Shown: positions 9,649 through 22,700 of the stretch, piece after piece
Numbering within the stretch: position 1 is the stretch's first letter
How the letters are laid out: each line of letters starts with the position of its first letter
Source of the DNA: Rostratula benghalensis
Taxonomy: Eukaryota > Chordata > Aves > Charadriiformes > Rostratulidae
NCBI GenBank assembly: GCA_013399305.1
Contig: VXAI01000377.1
Location: 558,001 to 622,000 of the forward strand
DNA: 64,000 bases
Direction: 5' to 3'
Position numbers and translations under genes: made by a program
Notes under the pieces: generated by a model
Databases searched by the model: none
What the model saw: only the letters and a program-made list of their open reading frames with translations
What the model was told of the DNA's origin: nothing

Positions 9649-12600
9649 ATTTCTGAAAAATCTAATTTATCTCCATTCCCCGCTATTACAGAATCACACC
9701 ATGAAACTAGCTGCATGGGAAACTACTATACAAAATATATATTTTCTTATTTAATGGTGTTTCCTTCATTTCTGTATTTAGAGCAGAATTTCTGATGACT
9801 TATGAAAACCGTATCTTGTTTTCAAACAGGATTAATTACTGCTGAGACACTATTTTAAAGAGGAAGGAATGGGGTAGACCATCAGGAACATAATTTATTT
9901 TTATGATTTTCAACCCCCTTACTGGTCTAATAAAATTCCTGGTTTAAAATATCTATATAAATATATTAATATATAAATGTAGACACTTCAGTAAGTTTTT
10001 TACAATCCATGATGGGCCAAAGCTCTCAGGAAACCTTCATTTGCTGACACAAGCACCTAATCTGGCTTACTGTTGTCACATAGAGGAATTTGCTATGAGC
10101 TACTCAGTATTGTAAAAGTTGTTAGCATTTCATAAACACATCCTATATACTGTAGTTCCACAGTTGTTTAGTTTTGAAAAAAGGTCTCACTTCTTATAAT
10201 CACTCCAACAGTTTGTACTTTCGCAATGGTCTTTCTTTAAAATGGCACAACCAAATATGCCCTGTTAGAGAAGAAAAAAAGTTCTCTTTTCTAAAATTCC
10301 TTTTTTCCCATAAAGTCTTATAAGAACTTTGTGATCAGAAATTATATGCTTAAAATCAATTCTTCATAGCCAGAAAGCTGTATATTCTCTAATTGCATTT
10401 TGCACTGCTTCAGAATATGACAGGTGTATGCAGGAGTTACATTCAATAAAAGTCATACATTCAACTTGGGCTTAGTTAAAAGTTTTTCTTTGGGGTTTTT
10501 TTTTTCCAGTTTAAGAATAGGAACTTTTTGGACTCATTCAATATTTCTTGTGGGAAACATAGAATTGTCCAGATTGGAAGGAACCTTTCAGATAAGTATT
10601 TCTGAGGCAGGTACACCCCATCTCCACTGCTCTGTAGACAATGGAGAACTCACATGCATAACAGAACTTGCCAACTATCAGTGTAGCCAAGATTTTGGCA
10701 GTGTTTGTACCAATAAACACAGAGTGTCAGCATTAGTTAAAGAACTTAAGAGATTATTGTGGAGGATAGTCTTTCACAATGCTGAAAGCAGACAGATTAA
10801 AAGACTGAATATATCTTTCAAACTCAACTGCTGTGTAACTGTGTTATCTATTATACACTCTCCTTATGCATTTCTTTTTACAGCTTTTCCTCTTGTGCAG
10901 CAGATAGAAAAGGATTTGGAAAAAAAAAACAAGCTGAGGCCAAAGATGGTTGAGCTTTGAAAGAGAAGAAGATTATGCTTCCAATGAGGATAATTTCAAA
11001 ATTGTCTTTAATGGGCCTACGGTTTCAGCATTTAATACCTAAGACATTGGAAACACCCATGAACCTAAACTTGTACTTCAATATGGGGTTTGAATGTGTG
11101 CTGGAAGGATTTTTGAGAACAGATCTAGCTGCCCTCCTACTTTTTAAGCCACAAACATTGTCAGAATTGCTTTTTTAGTGATCTTTAGGAAACTATTCCT
11201 TCAATAAAATGGTACATTCTGTGCACTAGTAGCCCATTAATTCAGCCGACTACTACTCACAGTGAAGAATTGCTTAATGGCAGGTTAATTTCACTTATTC
11301 TTATGCAGCCTGATATTGTAAAGGAAAAGCAGTAGGCCTAAAGTCAGAAGGGTGAGTTATATTTCCTGCTTTTTATGTATTTTGTATTTTTTTTTCTGTG
11401 TGGAGAGCTGTGGTATTTCTTGTGGTTCAGCCTTGTTACACTCTTCACTGGATTTGGAGCCTATATTCAGATATCCCAAGAACAAGGCATGCTGTGCACT
11501 TTCATCATAGCGCCATCTTTGATACAAGGTATCTATACACTTTGGCTTTCAATTCTATTAAAGTTTATAAAACAACCCTCTATAACATCCCCTCACAGTG
11601 GGAAGAAAATTACTGTGCTCGGTAGAGCAGTTTTCAGGAGATGGTGTGCGTATTTAAACCAGCTGTGCTGAGCAGAGAGTCTCATATGTTTGCAGCTCTT
11701 GACCATTTCAAGGGTACTCATGGACTGCGGTACCACTATTTTCCATTTTCACTGAAATAATTGACACAAGAATAGATTCACGTTGTGCCACTTGCTGTTC
11801 TCACAGCTTTTGTCTGAAAAATACAGACTCAAGAGTACAGTATCTCATTTGTCAGGAAATTGGTAGAAAAGCAGTGTACTTTCAGCTTTTCCTATATTCT
11901 TTAGATATATTCTCATCAATTTTGATTTTTTTTTTTTTAAAGAAGCGAAATGGTAATCAGAAGGAAATAAAATTTCACACCACAAAATATCTTGCACATT
12001 AATGTATTATAGCGGTCACGACAGCAAAGGTTGTTCTGGTAGACAGTGGGGAAAAATGAACAACAGTATCACTGTCATGTCTAACAATTTCCTCCCTAAT
12101 CGGCTTCCTTAGGGATAATCTCTTCACCAAAATAAAACCCATTCTCTGTTATCAAGGAATCTCACTAAAACCACAGCTTACATTTCATGCTCACATTTTA
12201 TATGCTGTCAAGCCAAGATAGGGATGTACTCTGTTAACTTTATGAATCAGTAATGAAATAAAGACCAAGGTACAATTAACTAACATTCAAAATTAATAGC
12301 TAGCATATTTTTAAGCAATTTATGCTATTCTAATCCAAGAAAAAATAATACCTGAAATTCATTCCAATTTTATGTCCTGAATGAACCAAATTGTTGGAAG
12401 AGCAAAGGAAGGCAAATTGCTCATAGACTGAGACAACACTGACAAACTTAACCCAGAATAAATTAGAGATGTTCATTCATACAGAAGAGGGAAAGATGGG
12501 CATGGCCTTTGGGCATGGCCACTCTAACAAGCACAGTTCAATATGACACCAACGGGACCAAATTCTACCAGTGCACATTAGCATTAGCTAAATTAAAACC

Positions 12601-12861
12601 TCCATAGGGTAGTCTGAGTAGCAGTGGGCTCTACTTACGTATTTGCATTTTAATTGCATTACAGAAATTGTTGCTGAATCGCATGAAACATTTGTTCTTG
12701 TGGATTGCCAGGGTGCAAGTGCAAGAAACTGGCAAAACTTTTGTTAGCCCTTTTATCTAAAAGGCCCATCAGGGTCTCTAAATATCTAAAGTTCCTGTTT
12801 TACAGAAGCAGACTTAAAAATCCTGCAGTTTACTAGAAATCCACAAAACTGACTGCACCTC
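9649..12861. other. Unique non-coding DNA with one tiny CR1 remnant
   Basis: AT-rich. Apart from the CR1 remnant at 10558-10596 and poly-T tracts (around 10496-10506, 11924-11938) I recognise nothing. It contains the longest ATG frame of the window, 10424-10960 (178 codons), which I do not accept as a gene. At 11307-11349 good splice-like borders enclose 43 nt with a stop in every frame. Confidence 0.6.
10558..10596 (-). mobile_element. CR1 3'-tail remnant
   Basis: 'catagaattgtccagattgg…aaggaacctttcagat' is the reverse complement of the CR1 terminal block. Nothing further of the element is recognisable. Confidence 0.55.
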
Positions 12862-13614
12862 TGTCGTGGTTTCAGCCAAAATTACCAAAACCAGACTGAG
12901 AGATGGCCCTTCCTCCCCCTAAAAAAAAGAGGAAGGAGAGGAAGAGGATAAGGAGATTTATGCATTTAGAATGAACTGAACTACTTCAATGAAGTATTAA
13001 TACTAAAATTAACAAAAAAAAAAAAAAAGGAAGAAAATAATGAAATAGACACAACATATACAAAACCATATCAAGCTCCCATTATGACGATCACCTCACC
13101 AGCAGGCATCAGGAAAAGTCCCAGACTGGACTCGGTGCTTGACAGGAGCTGGATTCCACATCTGGAGTCAGGAATGCTCTGATAGGGATCAGAGACAGAT
13201 GAACAGACAGGGTCCTCCTCAGACGTAGGCCATTGAAGAAAGAGAGTTGACCCTTTGATCCCTCAGCTTTTATAGTGAGCATGATGTGGATGGGATGGAA
13301 TACCCCAGCTGACCAATTTTGGGGCACCTGTCCTGTCCGCTCCTCCCTACAGGTGTACACTTTTCCACTTCCGACCCTCCAACGGGGGCAAATAATGAAA
13401 TTACCTGACCTTGGTTGTTCTAGGAATAAGTATAAGCAAGGGTCTCTCTGCATACCATTCCTTGGGACAATCAGTTTTTATCACTGCAAGAGTGAACAGT
13501 TTTCTGAACAATACAATACTGTTACTTTCAGGCTTTAGTTAGTTAGAAGAGGCCCAGGTAAAAAAGTAAAATTACTGAACAGAAAATCAGTTCATTTTAC
13601 CTCAAACCAGGACA
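12862..13614 (-). mobile_element. Solo ERV LTR, copy 2, with perfect 5-bp target duplication
   Basis: On the minus strand it begins TGTCCTGGTTTGAGG at 13614 and ends CCACGACA at 12862, the TG…CA ends expected of an LTR. ACCTC occurs immediately outside both ends (12857-12861 and 13615-13619). A TATAAAAG box lies on the minus strand at 13274-13267. At 753 bp it is the longest of the three copies. No gag, pol or env sequence flanks it, so it is a solo LTR left by recombination between two LTRs. A 5-bp duplication is the size usual for ERVL-type elements; that class assignment is inference. An A-rich tract (13014-13028) lies in its downstream part. Confidence 0.92.
13267..13274 (-). promoter_or_regulatory. 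TATA box of LTR copy 2
   Basis: TATAAAAG on the minus strand, followed by GCTGAGGGATCAAAGGGT, the same arrangement as in the other two copies. Confidence 0.5.
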
Positions 13615-16600
13615 ACCTCTCTTCAACTTTTCTCGTCATTATCACTGCTCATCTCTTACTGTAGTACTGTAGATATTTTTGTTTTGTTTCTTCACTGTCT
13701 TTCAAAATAATCAAGAGCAGCCTCCAAACATTTGCTTTCAACATAACCTTGAGGAGGAAAAAGAAAGGTGCTGACATTTTATGGACAAAGACACTTTTAA
13801 AACTTTCTACAATGATTTCCATTGAGCTTACTGAATCCACTGTCTCTCATGTGAATGACTCATTGTTTCTCATCAGTTCCATCAGTGAAAATGATTTCCA
13901 ATATTTTTCAGAAAAAAATACAATGTCAGTAAGGCGCAGTCAAACACAATGGCTGTGAATAACTCAATAGACTGAATTATTCTGGCACAACTCTCTTTGC
14001 CCTGCAAAAAGACACATTGCAGCATCAATTAGTTCAGCAACTACTTTGTTTAAAGTAAAGAAATGGAAGAATAATTAATTTCTTTGGAGTATGGTGGCAG
14101 CTTAGTGCAACCAGAAAGAGAGAAATGGTCAGGAAACTTCATTTACATAAGAAATTGTATCAGGTGAACTTTCGTTAAATCTGGTCCTGTAAGAGCTATC
14201 ACTATATGAATTCATAATTCTTGTGAGCAATTCCTCATTTGAATAAGGGCTATTTCCAGCAAATTATTGCACTGGGCTCAATGACTCCCTAAAAAGGGTC
14301 AGTGAAATTCGAAATGATAAATACAACGAACAAGTGCTGAGTACTCAGCCTCAGTGAATTACCCAATGTAGCTCTATTAAGTGTTGATTTGCTGTGAAGA
14401 ATATATCTGAATGCTAACATACTTACCTAAATCTCTGTATCTTAAGTAGCTTTAGTTTTTCATTTTGTACAAAGTTATCCTTAGCAATATATTAGTAAAT
14501 TGAAGATGTAGACATGTATAGTCGCATAGTTTTAGTTCTTAGAGATGTCACAGGACTTTCAATGATTTTTATTAGGAGTATATAGCAGAAATTTGTTTTG
14601 ACCTTTCCAAGAGAATTTAAGTAGGGAAGCTGATGAAGATGGCAACAAACAGACGTGCAAGACTGGCATTGCCAGCCTTCATCATATACAAGGAATAGTA
14701 CAGAGATACAGAAAGAAACAAAGGGGGGTAATATGGGAGGAAAAAAATAAGGGGAAATCGTGAATTGAAGAGAGAAGATTCAAGAGGTGTGGTAGCAACA
14801 GATTCAAGGATGCAAGATGGGTGTCTTTATGTTACTGGGAAATGAGAGCCCAGTAACTATGATGGAAAAGCTTTGTGAAGATTCCCTTTATTTCTGAGAT
14901 TGCAAACCTATACATACCTCTATGCAGTTGTTCAGTTCTTTAGCATGCATAGATGTTTTTTCTGTGATTTCAGTACAACCCTTAGTAGCCTTCCAATTAA
15001 ATTATCTTCTCTTTACAACAATAGCATCATTCAGTGACTGTGCTAACAACTTCAGCTGAAAACAGTTCTCCATATACTGCCAAATCCAAAATGTCATTGT
15101 CAATAAAGGATGAAACCAACTAGCACTGATTTGTTTCTCCAAGAGCTTGGTGTTGCAACATCAAAGGTCTTCCTAATAAACGTGCCAACTTTTGAGAAAA
15201 ATAATTTTCCATTCTTTAAAACAATCACATTGTGATCTTTTTCCCAATCAGCCTATAGTATATTTTACAACAAATCATAGTCATTAATGAGTATTTCTCC
15301 AAAAACGCATTAAAACTTTGAGCATGTGTTTGTAACATAGCACACAGAGATAGATAAATACAAATAATATTTGCTCTTGTTTTTAATTTTTAGAATTCAA
15401 AGCATTTGGTGGTCAAAAACATCATTAGTGCTGAGGATGTTTCTTCTTCCTTTTTGCTTGAGAGATGTTGTCATCCTCTGTTTCATTCTGGAAAACTGTG
15501 CGTGAAACTTTTTCTCCTTTGTCTTTCCTGAGGGGAAGGAAAGAGTTAAGAAAATTTTCTTCATACAGGAATGAAGGTACTTTTCTGCCATACTTGCAGC
15601 ATGGAACAGCCACAGTAAAATGAATCTTAGTTTCATGGAGATACAGCACTGTATTCCCTATACTGACAATTCAGTCTCCTGTCTAAAGATCTTGATGGTA
15701 TTTGCCACCAACATCTAGTTCAACTGTACGACTGTCTAAACTAGATCATATCACTAATGATTTTCCACCCCATCCTGAGATTTTATACATACTTAAGCAG
15801 AAATTTGTTTTGACTTTAACAAAACTATCTGCATACCCAGATACTACTTATGTCTATAAGAGTACTTCTATATATTATATATTTACTCTTTGCTATGTGT
15901 CCTGTTCAGCATTCAGATGACACCCTATGTGGCATATCAGTTTTACTGTATATTCCTCCACACCCGTCTTCTGGCTTGTAGCCATTAGCTGTCTGTTCAT
16001 TAGTGGACTGGGGCAGCATTCCTAAAGGTACTTCCTGCAGGCAGCTTTATATAACATCACAGAAATGACAGAAAACCACAAAATTATTACACTTTTGAAA
16101 AGATGCTGCTATTGAAACAAATGGCCCGCCAAAATGGTGACAAATCTCACAGTCCAAATGTCTATGCATGCCAGACCTGAACACAATAATTGTCAGGTTA
16201 GGCTCATGCTTAGGACACCCGGGGACAGCAACTCATTCTAACTCATACTAAGACTGGTCAGAAATGTTCTACTTCCTAAAAATGATGTTCTGAAAAAATA
16301 TAATGGAAAAATCTGTTTCTAGAGGAAACTGAACACTGATCTGAAAACCTGAAACTGCCATAATAGCATGCTCTCTTGGATGGCTATCACAAATGTTTTT
16401 TAGGATTCCTCAGACAACTTAGGAAAGTTTGTATAAGTATTCAGATTGGCCCTCTCAATAAAGGAGTTGATTTACTGGCAGTCTGATATACACACACCCC
16501 CTATATATGTATACGTTTGTATATCTTTTAACTTCTTGATCTGAAAGGTAGGGCTTTGAAGCCTACAGTCATGTGAACCAGCACTGTTATTCCAGTTAGT

Positions 16601-17457
16601 TGAATAAGTCATAAACCCACTGTCTGACTGCAGTTTCCATTAATAAAACTGTTCCCATTACAGACGCCAGAGTGAACAGAGTGCTCAGAGCTGTTAATAA
16701 ATACACTGAATTAGAAAATGTCTCTGTATGAACAATGTATCTGAGCTAGCCAGATTAGAGGATTATGTTTCCCACTGCAGCAGTTCATATTATGGTGACA
16801 CAGAAATGTCAAGGATAACAGAAGTTACCACTCAGGCATTTGAAAAAGCAAAATTAAAAACTATTACTTTAAAACAAACGAAAATAAAAAAAAGAAAGAT
16901 TCATGAAACAAATCAACAAGACACTGCAGAAGTAAAAAAATAACAAACCCTGAGCAGAAATTATTCAATTGAACTGAAAAAAATTCTGTGTGACACACCA
17001 AAACTAGGGGATCCGCTTTTTAACCTGCAGAAAGGGACACTTAAGATAAATTTTATCAGTTTACCACTTTGTAATTCAAAGCTTTCAGTAAATATAATTG
17101 CATCTAGGGGAATTACAGAATGTCTCTTTGTGAGAACTTCACCTTGCATTCAAAAGACTTGAGGGGGAGGTGAACTCAGAAAGAAGATCCTCATGTAAAA
17201 AAAGCCCAGTTGCCCAAACATCTTACCCTGAAAACTTATCTCATTTGCTATAAATATGTTCTCGTTCATTTTCCTTGTGGTTACCATAAAACCAGTATTT
17301 GTTCCATCTTGCATTTATTTTTCAGTTATAAGTTTTGCGATGAATTGCACATTAAATAACAACACCAGCAGTAAAGAAGCCAAGACTGCAAGTTTGGCAT
17401 TTTACTGCTGTCAGTCAGAAAAATTCAAAACATAGAGAAAGAGAAATACAATTACAA

Positions 17458-17483
17458 TTAAAAAACAAACAAACAAACTAACT
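17458..17483. repeat. (AAAC)n simple repeat
   Basis: Short run of aaac units, slightly imperfect at the right end. Confidence 0.8.
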
Positions 17484-19078
17484 AAAGACAGACCTCTGTC
17501 ATTACTTATTGTTAACTCTTAAGTCCAATTGCACATTCTCTCTAGTCCCCTGGAAGATTCTTCTTGTTTCCTGTTTCCTCTGCACCTCCATCTTCTGGTT
17601 GACTAATTTTCAATAATAACCTCCTTCCCTTAAATTCTATTTCACCTTTTGTCTTCTCTTGCTTTATTTCTTACTCTACCGTCTCCAACTGCATCAATTT
17701 TCTACATGCATAAGCTACCTCAGTGATAACTCCCATTCCCCCTATCCCTTCCAAACTTAGTGTTTATCTAATTTTTTTCACAAGGTTAGACGGGCTGCCT
17801 AGATCTTTTCTAAGCCTACAACTGCAGACGGTGCTTTTGCTCCTAATTTGCTTTACCTCTGCTGGAGCACAGGCTCTTCACCTTTCCCTCCCAGTGCCTG
17901 AGCTGAATGTGGGCACCATGAGCTTCCCCCTTCCCCCCCTCTGAAACATCCAAAGCTTTTACTGGCTGAAACTCCACCTCCCCTTCCTGCAAGCTGGGGA
18001 AAGGAAAATTTCTCAGGAAACTGAGATATTGTGAAGTTTCCAATCCCAGCAAAGACAATGAGTTTTTCAACTCAAGGCAAACTGAGAAATCTGCTTCTCA
18101 GACCAGGGGCAGAAAGTAATTCAGTCGAGAGCCACAACTGCTACACTTTTTCTATGTTAAACTATAACTGGGTGGGTTTCTTTAAGGTCAGAAGCACAGA
18201 TTATGGCAGTGGTCTGTGTTACATTTGATAGATGATAGAAGGGGAGAAATCATTAATTTACCCTTTAGTTACTGTTCTGCCTTAACTAGATGATGACTTT
18301 AATATAATATTGGAATTAGAAAACATAAGAAAAACTGCAAGATTTACTAGAAGCTCACATTTAAAAAAAAATCTGTCTAGCCAACAATTTATGAAAACTT
18401 CTTTAGTTAAAAAAAAAAGGAATTGCTATCTTTTTCTTAAGTCAATTACAGAGTATGAACATGATAACATGTCTTTGCACCACCATAACCTCCTCCAAAT
18501 TTAATAAGTATTTGCTTTCATTTTTCTTAGAGATGCTGTTTCAACAGCTCCTTCTACATTGTTGAAAGCAGTTCTTTTTAAAAAACATTATGCTTGTATG
18601 ACTATTAGAAGGACAAAAAGACACAAAAACCTTATGAACTCTATAACATGTTATATAAACTATTACTGTGAGATTTAAACTAACATTTGAGACTTTATTT
18701 TCAGCGTTTCTTTAATTTTATTCAGACTTCTGAAACAAACAGCTTCTCTGACTCATCTGTCTCCCCAGCCTCCTATCGTTGCTCTTTTTGCTGTGACTCA
18801 TACAGTATCATTCTTTTACTTTAAATCACAATTTTCCTATGCTAATTCCACATACCCAATAACCATCACATTCTTTTCTCTCTTTTATGACTTTGCATAG
18901 TCACAAGGTAGTACTGTAGTATAACAAAGATTCAAACAGCATTTTCCTGTCCTTTGCCTTTTTTATCACTTCTTTGCAATTTAATATACTTTTAATAGCC
19001 TTCCTAGTCTTTTGTGGCCAAATGATATGTTAGTATTTCCCAGTGAATTTTAACCAAGTAGCATATTTTCTTCTTTGG

Positions 19079-19154
19079 GTTGTTTTTTTGTTGTTGTTGT
19101 TATTGGGTTTTGGGTTTGGGGTTTTTTTTGGTTTTTGTTTGTTTGTTTGTTTTT
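19079..19154. repeat. T/G-rich low-complexity tract
   Basis: Runs of T, (GTT)n, GGGTTT and (GTTT)n follow one another, ending about 70 bp before the CR1 insertion. Confidence 0.8.
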
Positions 19155-19223
19155 AATCTATTACAAAGGTCTAATGTCTATTTTACTTGAAAAATCTTGT
19201 TTATGAATTGGCAATAGGGAATT

Positions 19224-19720
19224 ACCTCAGCACAGGAAGGACATGGAACTGTTGAAACAGGTCCAGTGGGGGGGCCACAAAGATGATCAGAGGGCTGGAG
19301 CACCTCTCCTATGAAGACAGGTCTGAGAGAGTTGGGATTGTTCAGCCTGGATAAGAGAAGGCTCCAGGGAGACCTTACAGCAGTCTTCCAGTATCTGAAG
19401 GGAGCCTATAGGAGTGGTGGAGAGGGACTTTTTGTCAGGGAGTGTAGTGACAGTACAAGGGGTAACGGCTTTAAATTGGAAGAAGGGAGATTTATATTAG
19501 ATACCAGAAAGAAATTCTTTACTGTGAATGTGGTGAGACACTGGAACAGGTTGCCCAAAGAAGTTGTGGAAGTCCCATCCCCGGTAGCGTTCAAGGCCAG
19601 GTTGGATGGGGCTTTGACCAACCTGCTCTATTGGGAGGTGTCCCTGCCCATGGCAGGGGTGTTGGAACTCAATGATCCTTAAGATCCTTTCCAACGCTAA
19701 CAATTCTATGAGTCTATGAT
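19224..19720 (+). mobile_element. CR1 LINE 3' end (about 500 bp)
   Basis: C-terminal part of the reverse transcriptase plus the 3' tail. Recognisable segments are ATKMIRGLEHLSYED, then an open frame from 19311 to 19682 covering [50 protein letters not shown] and FKARLDGALTNLL. The tail reads 'ggaggtgtccctgcccatggcag', 'caatgatccttaagatcctttccaacg' and ends with ATTCTATG/TCTATGATT octamers. The first 30 codons need a frameshift. It is a standard 5'-truncated insertion. Confidence 0.93.
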
Positions 19721-22700
19721 TGTGCTTAGTCATATCTAACACTGCAGGCTGGTTGTTCCTTCACATCCTAATTCTAGCATTGAGAAGTCCCAAGCTGCTA
19801 CTATCCCATATAGCATCCTTAGATAAACCTGTCGAGTTTAGAGAGAGTTTGCATACTTATCTTGAATAGGTGGAGCTACCACCTTGCTCCAATCAGGGTA
19901 TGTGTTGTCCTTATAAGATAAATCTATATATAGCAACGTGAAAGTTTAGGAAAAAAACCCTCCAATAATTAGACAATTAAATAAAGACCCTACCCTAAGG
20001 GTACTTTTTTTCTGGACTGGAAGCTGCTCAGCCTGAACCATCCCACAGTAGATCTTCCTGTAGCCCACCAAACTCTGTATAGGAGAATAATCAAATAATT
20101 ATATTATAACCATGTTTTTTAGGTTTGATTTTATATCGTCCCACCCTGTTTTATATGTTTGGGGGTATTTTAATTTATGTAGTTAGATGTATTTTGTCAC
20201 AGCTGTGCTGTCCCTCAGCAAGTAACCCATTGCTTACAGTGAAACAAGGTTGGGATCTCTGTGTGTTAGAAGTTCACGTTAATCCATTAATTGAATTGCT
20301 TTGTTTTATTCTACTGAATAAATTGAGTACTTTGCTCCATTCTAAAGCCTTGTTTTAGAACTTTTAGCAGGCATGGCAATTTGCTATGGGATTTTTGTGG
20401 CAGCCTGATTAGATCTCTCTTTCCTCACTTGCAGCATGGTGCATCAGTGTTGTATTTCAACTCTTGTACATGAAGAGTCACAGCTGGGGATGCGAGATGT
20501 ATGGGCCAGATGCCTCTTAGCCTTACTCAGCAAAATTACTTCTGACTTCAATGAGATTTTTCTCAGTTAATGAATATAAAATGCAACTCTGTATTTTACG
20601 GTGGTTTCCGTTAGGGTCCTAAATACCCAGGCACTTGCACATGTACTTAATTTTATGCATATGAACCCTGATTTAGTAAAGTAATTAAGGACATGATCAA
20701 CTTAAAATACATGAGTGTTCTCAGTGAACTCAATGGAACAATTCAAGGGCATACAATTAAGTGAATACATGAGTGTTTCCAAGGTTGAAGCTGATTTTCT
20801 TTTGCAGGTAACAGACACAGCAGAGGTAAGCTTTTAGGACCCTTTCTCTGATCGTGCCACTACAACCTATAGACAAAGCGCAAAGGAAATCTGTCACTTG
20901 ACAGACAATGGCTGAAAACAAGTCAGCAACATTATTTTAAAGTTAATTAAAACTGTCTGAAATATATCCAATCAATCATAGAAATAGTAGAACATACTCC
21001 TCTAAAGAGACTTTTACTTGCCTGTTCCTAGTCATTGCTCATCAGACAAACATCAAACTGTTTGACCTTAAAAACATTTGACAGGGGCAGGAGAGAGCTA
21101 TCTGTCCAAAACTCATATCTTCTACAGTTTTCTTAGTTTGCCACAAGAGATTTCTTGGACTCAGTTGGACAATTATCTTTGAAGGCTCAAGCCAAAATTC
21201 CATCCCTGCAAGCAGTACAGCATAGAAGAATATTAATGGGAGTAGAGGATACAGCTTTTTCAAGCCATCCTTCTCAAGGAAGGTTTGTTTGAAAGACTGG
21301 AAGGAGTGAGCTCAAAACCACTCCCATGCAATTAACCAAGAGCCATGAGTGCTTCTCACCACACCCAGTGTTATAAGGATGTGGTGGCCATGCCCTTCAA
21401 CCTGCAAACCTACTGCTGTCTGCCATCTCACCTGCCAACATAAGATCTCCAGTAGGGGAGACATTTGAAATACCCCCAGATATTGTATTGTGCAAGAGCG
21501 TGGCAGTTTGCAGACAGAAGCTGCCTTTACTGCAAGTTCATCTAGCCAGAGTAGGGCACAACAGAATCTTGTCCTTTGTATCAAAATTATTTATTTTATT
21601 ACTTTCAAAATATTATTTTTCTCTCTCGCCACACATCCACTGCTAATACAAGATGCTGCTTGTATTAGGCTGGTCTACAGACATATTTGCATGAGTTTGT
21701 GTGAGCTAGGCAACCTGTGAGTTACTCTGGATACCTAATGATAGACACTCTTTGAGTGCAAGTAATTTTGCACAGCTTAGTCCTTGGACTGCCCCTAGAG
21801 ATAGCCTTCTACCATTGCTATCCTATTCAATATTTCATGGATAGGGTATAAATATATCATTATGTTCCTCATCTGAAAAGATTCCACCTACACCGTCTTT
21901 CAGTCAAAGACACTGATTTTACCAGTGTGATGTCATCTCAGAATGATGTCTAGTTACAGTCTAAGGTTTTAGATACAGGGATTCTGGATCAAATTCTCCC
22001 TGAACTAGGATTACTTTGGGCTTAAAAAAAGAACCCTAAAAGATAAACCTATCTATAGAAGGAATGAGCATATGGAGATTGTCAGAAACACACAAGCAGT
22101 GTGTCAGCCTTTATCATAGTCATCACCTTTATGGCTGACACCAGGATGTGTCCGAGACAACAGGGACCTACCTAGGATTTCTGTGAAAACATGGTAACCA
22201 GACTTTGTCCTTGCAGCCCTGTAGGATCGCTGACATGGATGTATGCCATTTATAACAATATTTAAGCTGTTTTAACAGCAGAATCCAAGTGTCACACAGT
22301 GACATCTAGAATTGGGAAAGTATTGTGCAATGCAGTAATATTAGGGCAAGAATCTCTGCCCAGCTCCACTTCTGATTTTCCTTTTGTTTCCATTCTTATG
22401 AAGCTGTAGTCATTGTGAATGACCATGTGAGCCGTGGACATTTCCTCAGCCTATCTGGAAAGGAGCAAAAATTTCTGCTTTGCTTTCTGTTCCCAAGTCT
22501 CTGACACACTCTTCCAATTAATTCCCCGTTTGTGAGCTGTTACCAGGTAAATCTGGTCATATGCCATGTTAGCATAGTTTCGCAGACTCCAGGAAATTTA
22601 CTTCTTATTATCTGGCATGAGAGCACTATGTCAGTGGAATTACAGTAATTTTAAAAAAGAATCAACCTCTAAGTGGAAGCAGTTACGGAAAGCCTAGGAG

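Larger units (their letters stand above)
13615..19223. other. Unique non-coding DNA, nothing recognised
   Basis: AT-rich, with no transposon or gene recognised. It contains an (AAAC)n stretch at 17458-17483, C/T-rich DNA around 17920-17945 and a T/G-rich tract just before the next CR1. Open frames at 15425-15649, 15397-15636 and 16728-16943 are short and unrecognised. Confidence 0.6.

Noticed and set aside
10424..10960. Longest ATG open frame, 178 codons, plus strand
   Set aside because: It runs over an antisense CR1 remnant and T/A-rich low-complexity DNA, ends in an A run, and the product resembles no family I know. A frame this long is only mildly unusual in 64 kb.
11307..11349. Segment with a strong acceptor (cacttattcttatgcag) and donor (GG|GTGAGT)
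   Set aside because: All three frames contain a stop, so it cannot be a coding exon. A non-coding exon cannot be excluded.
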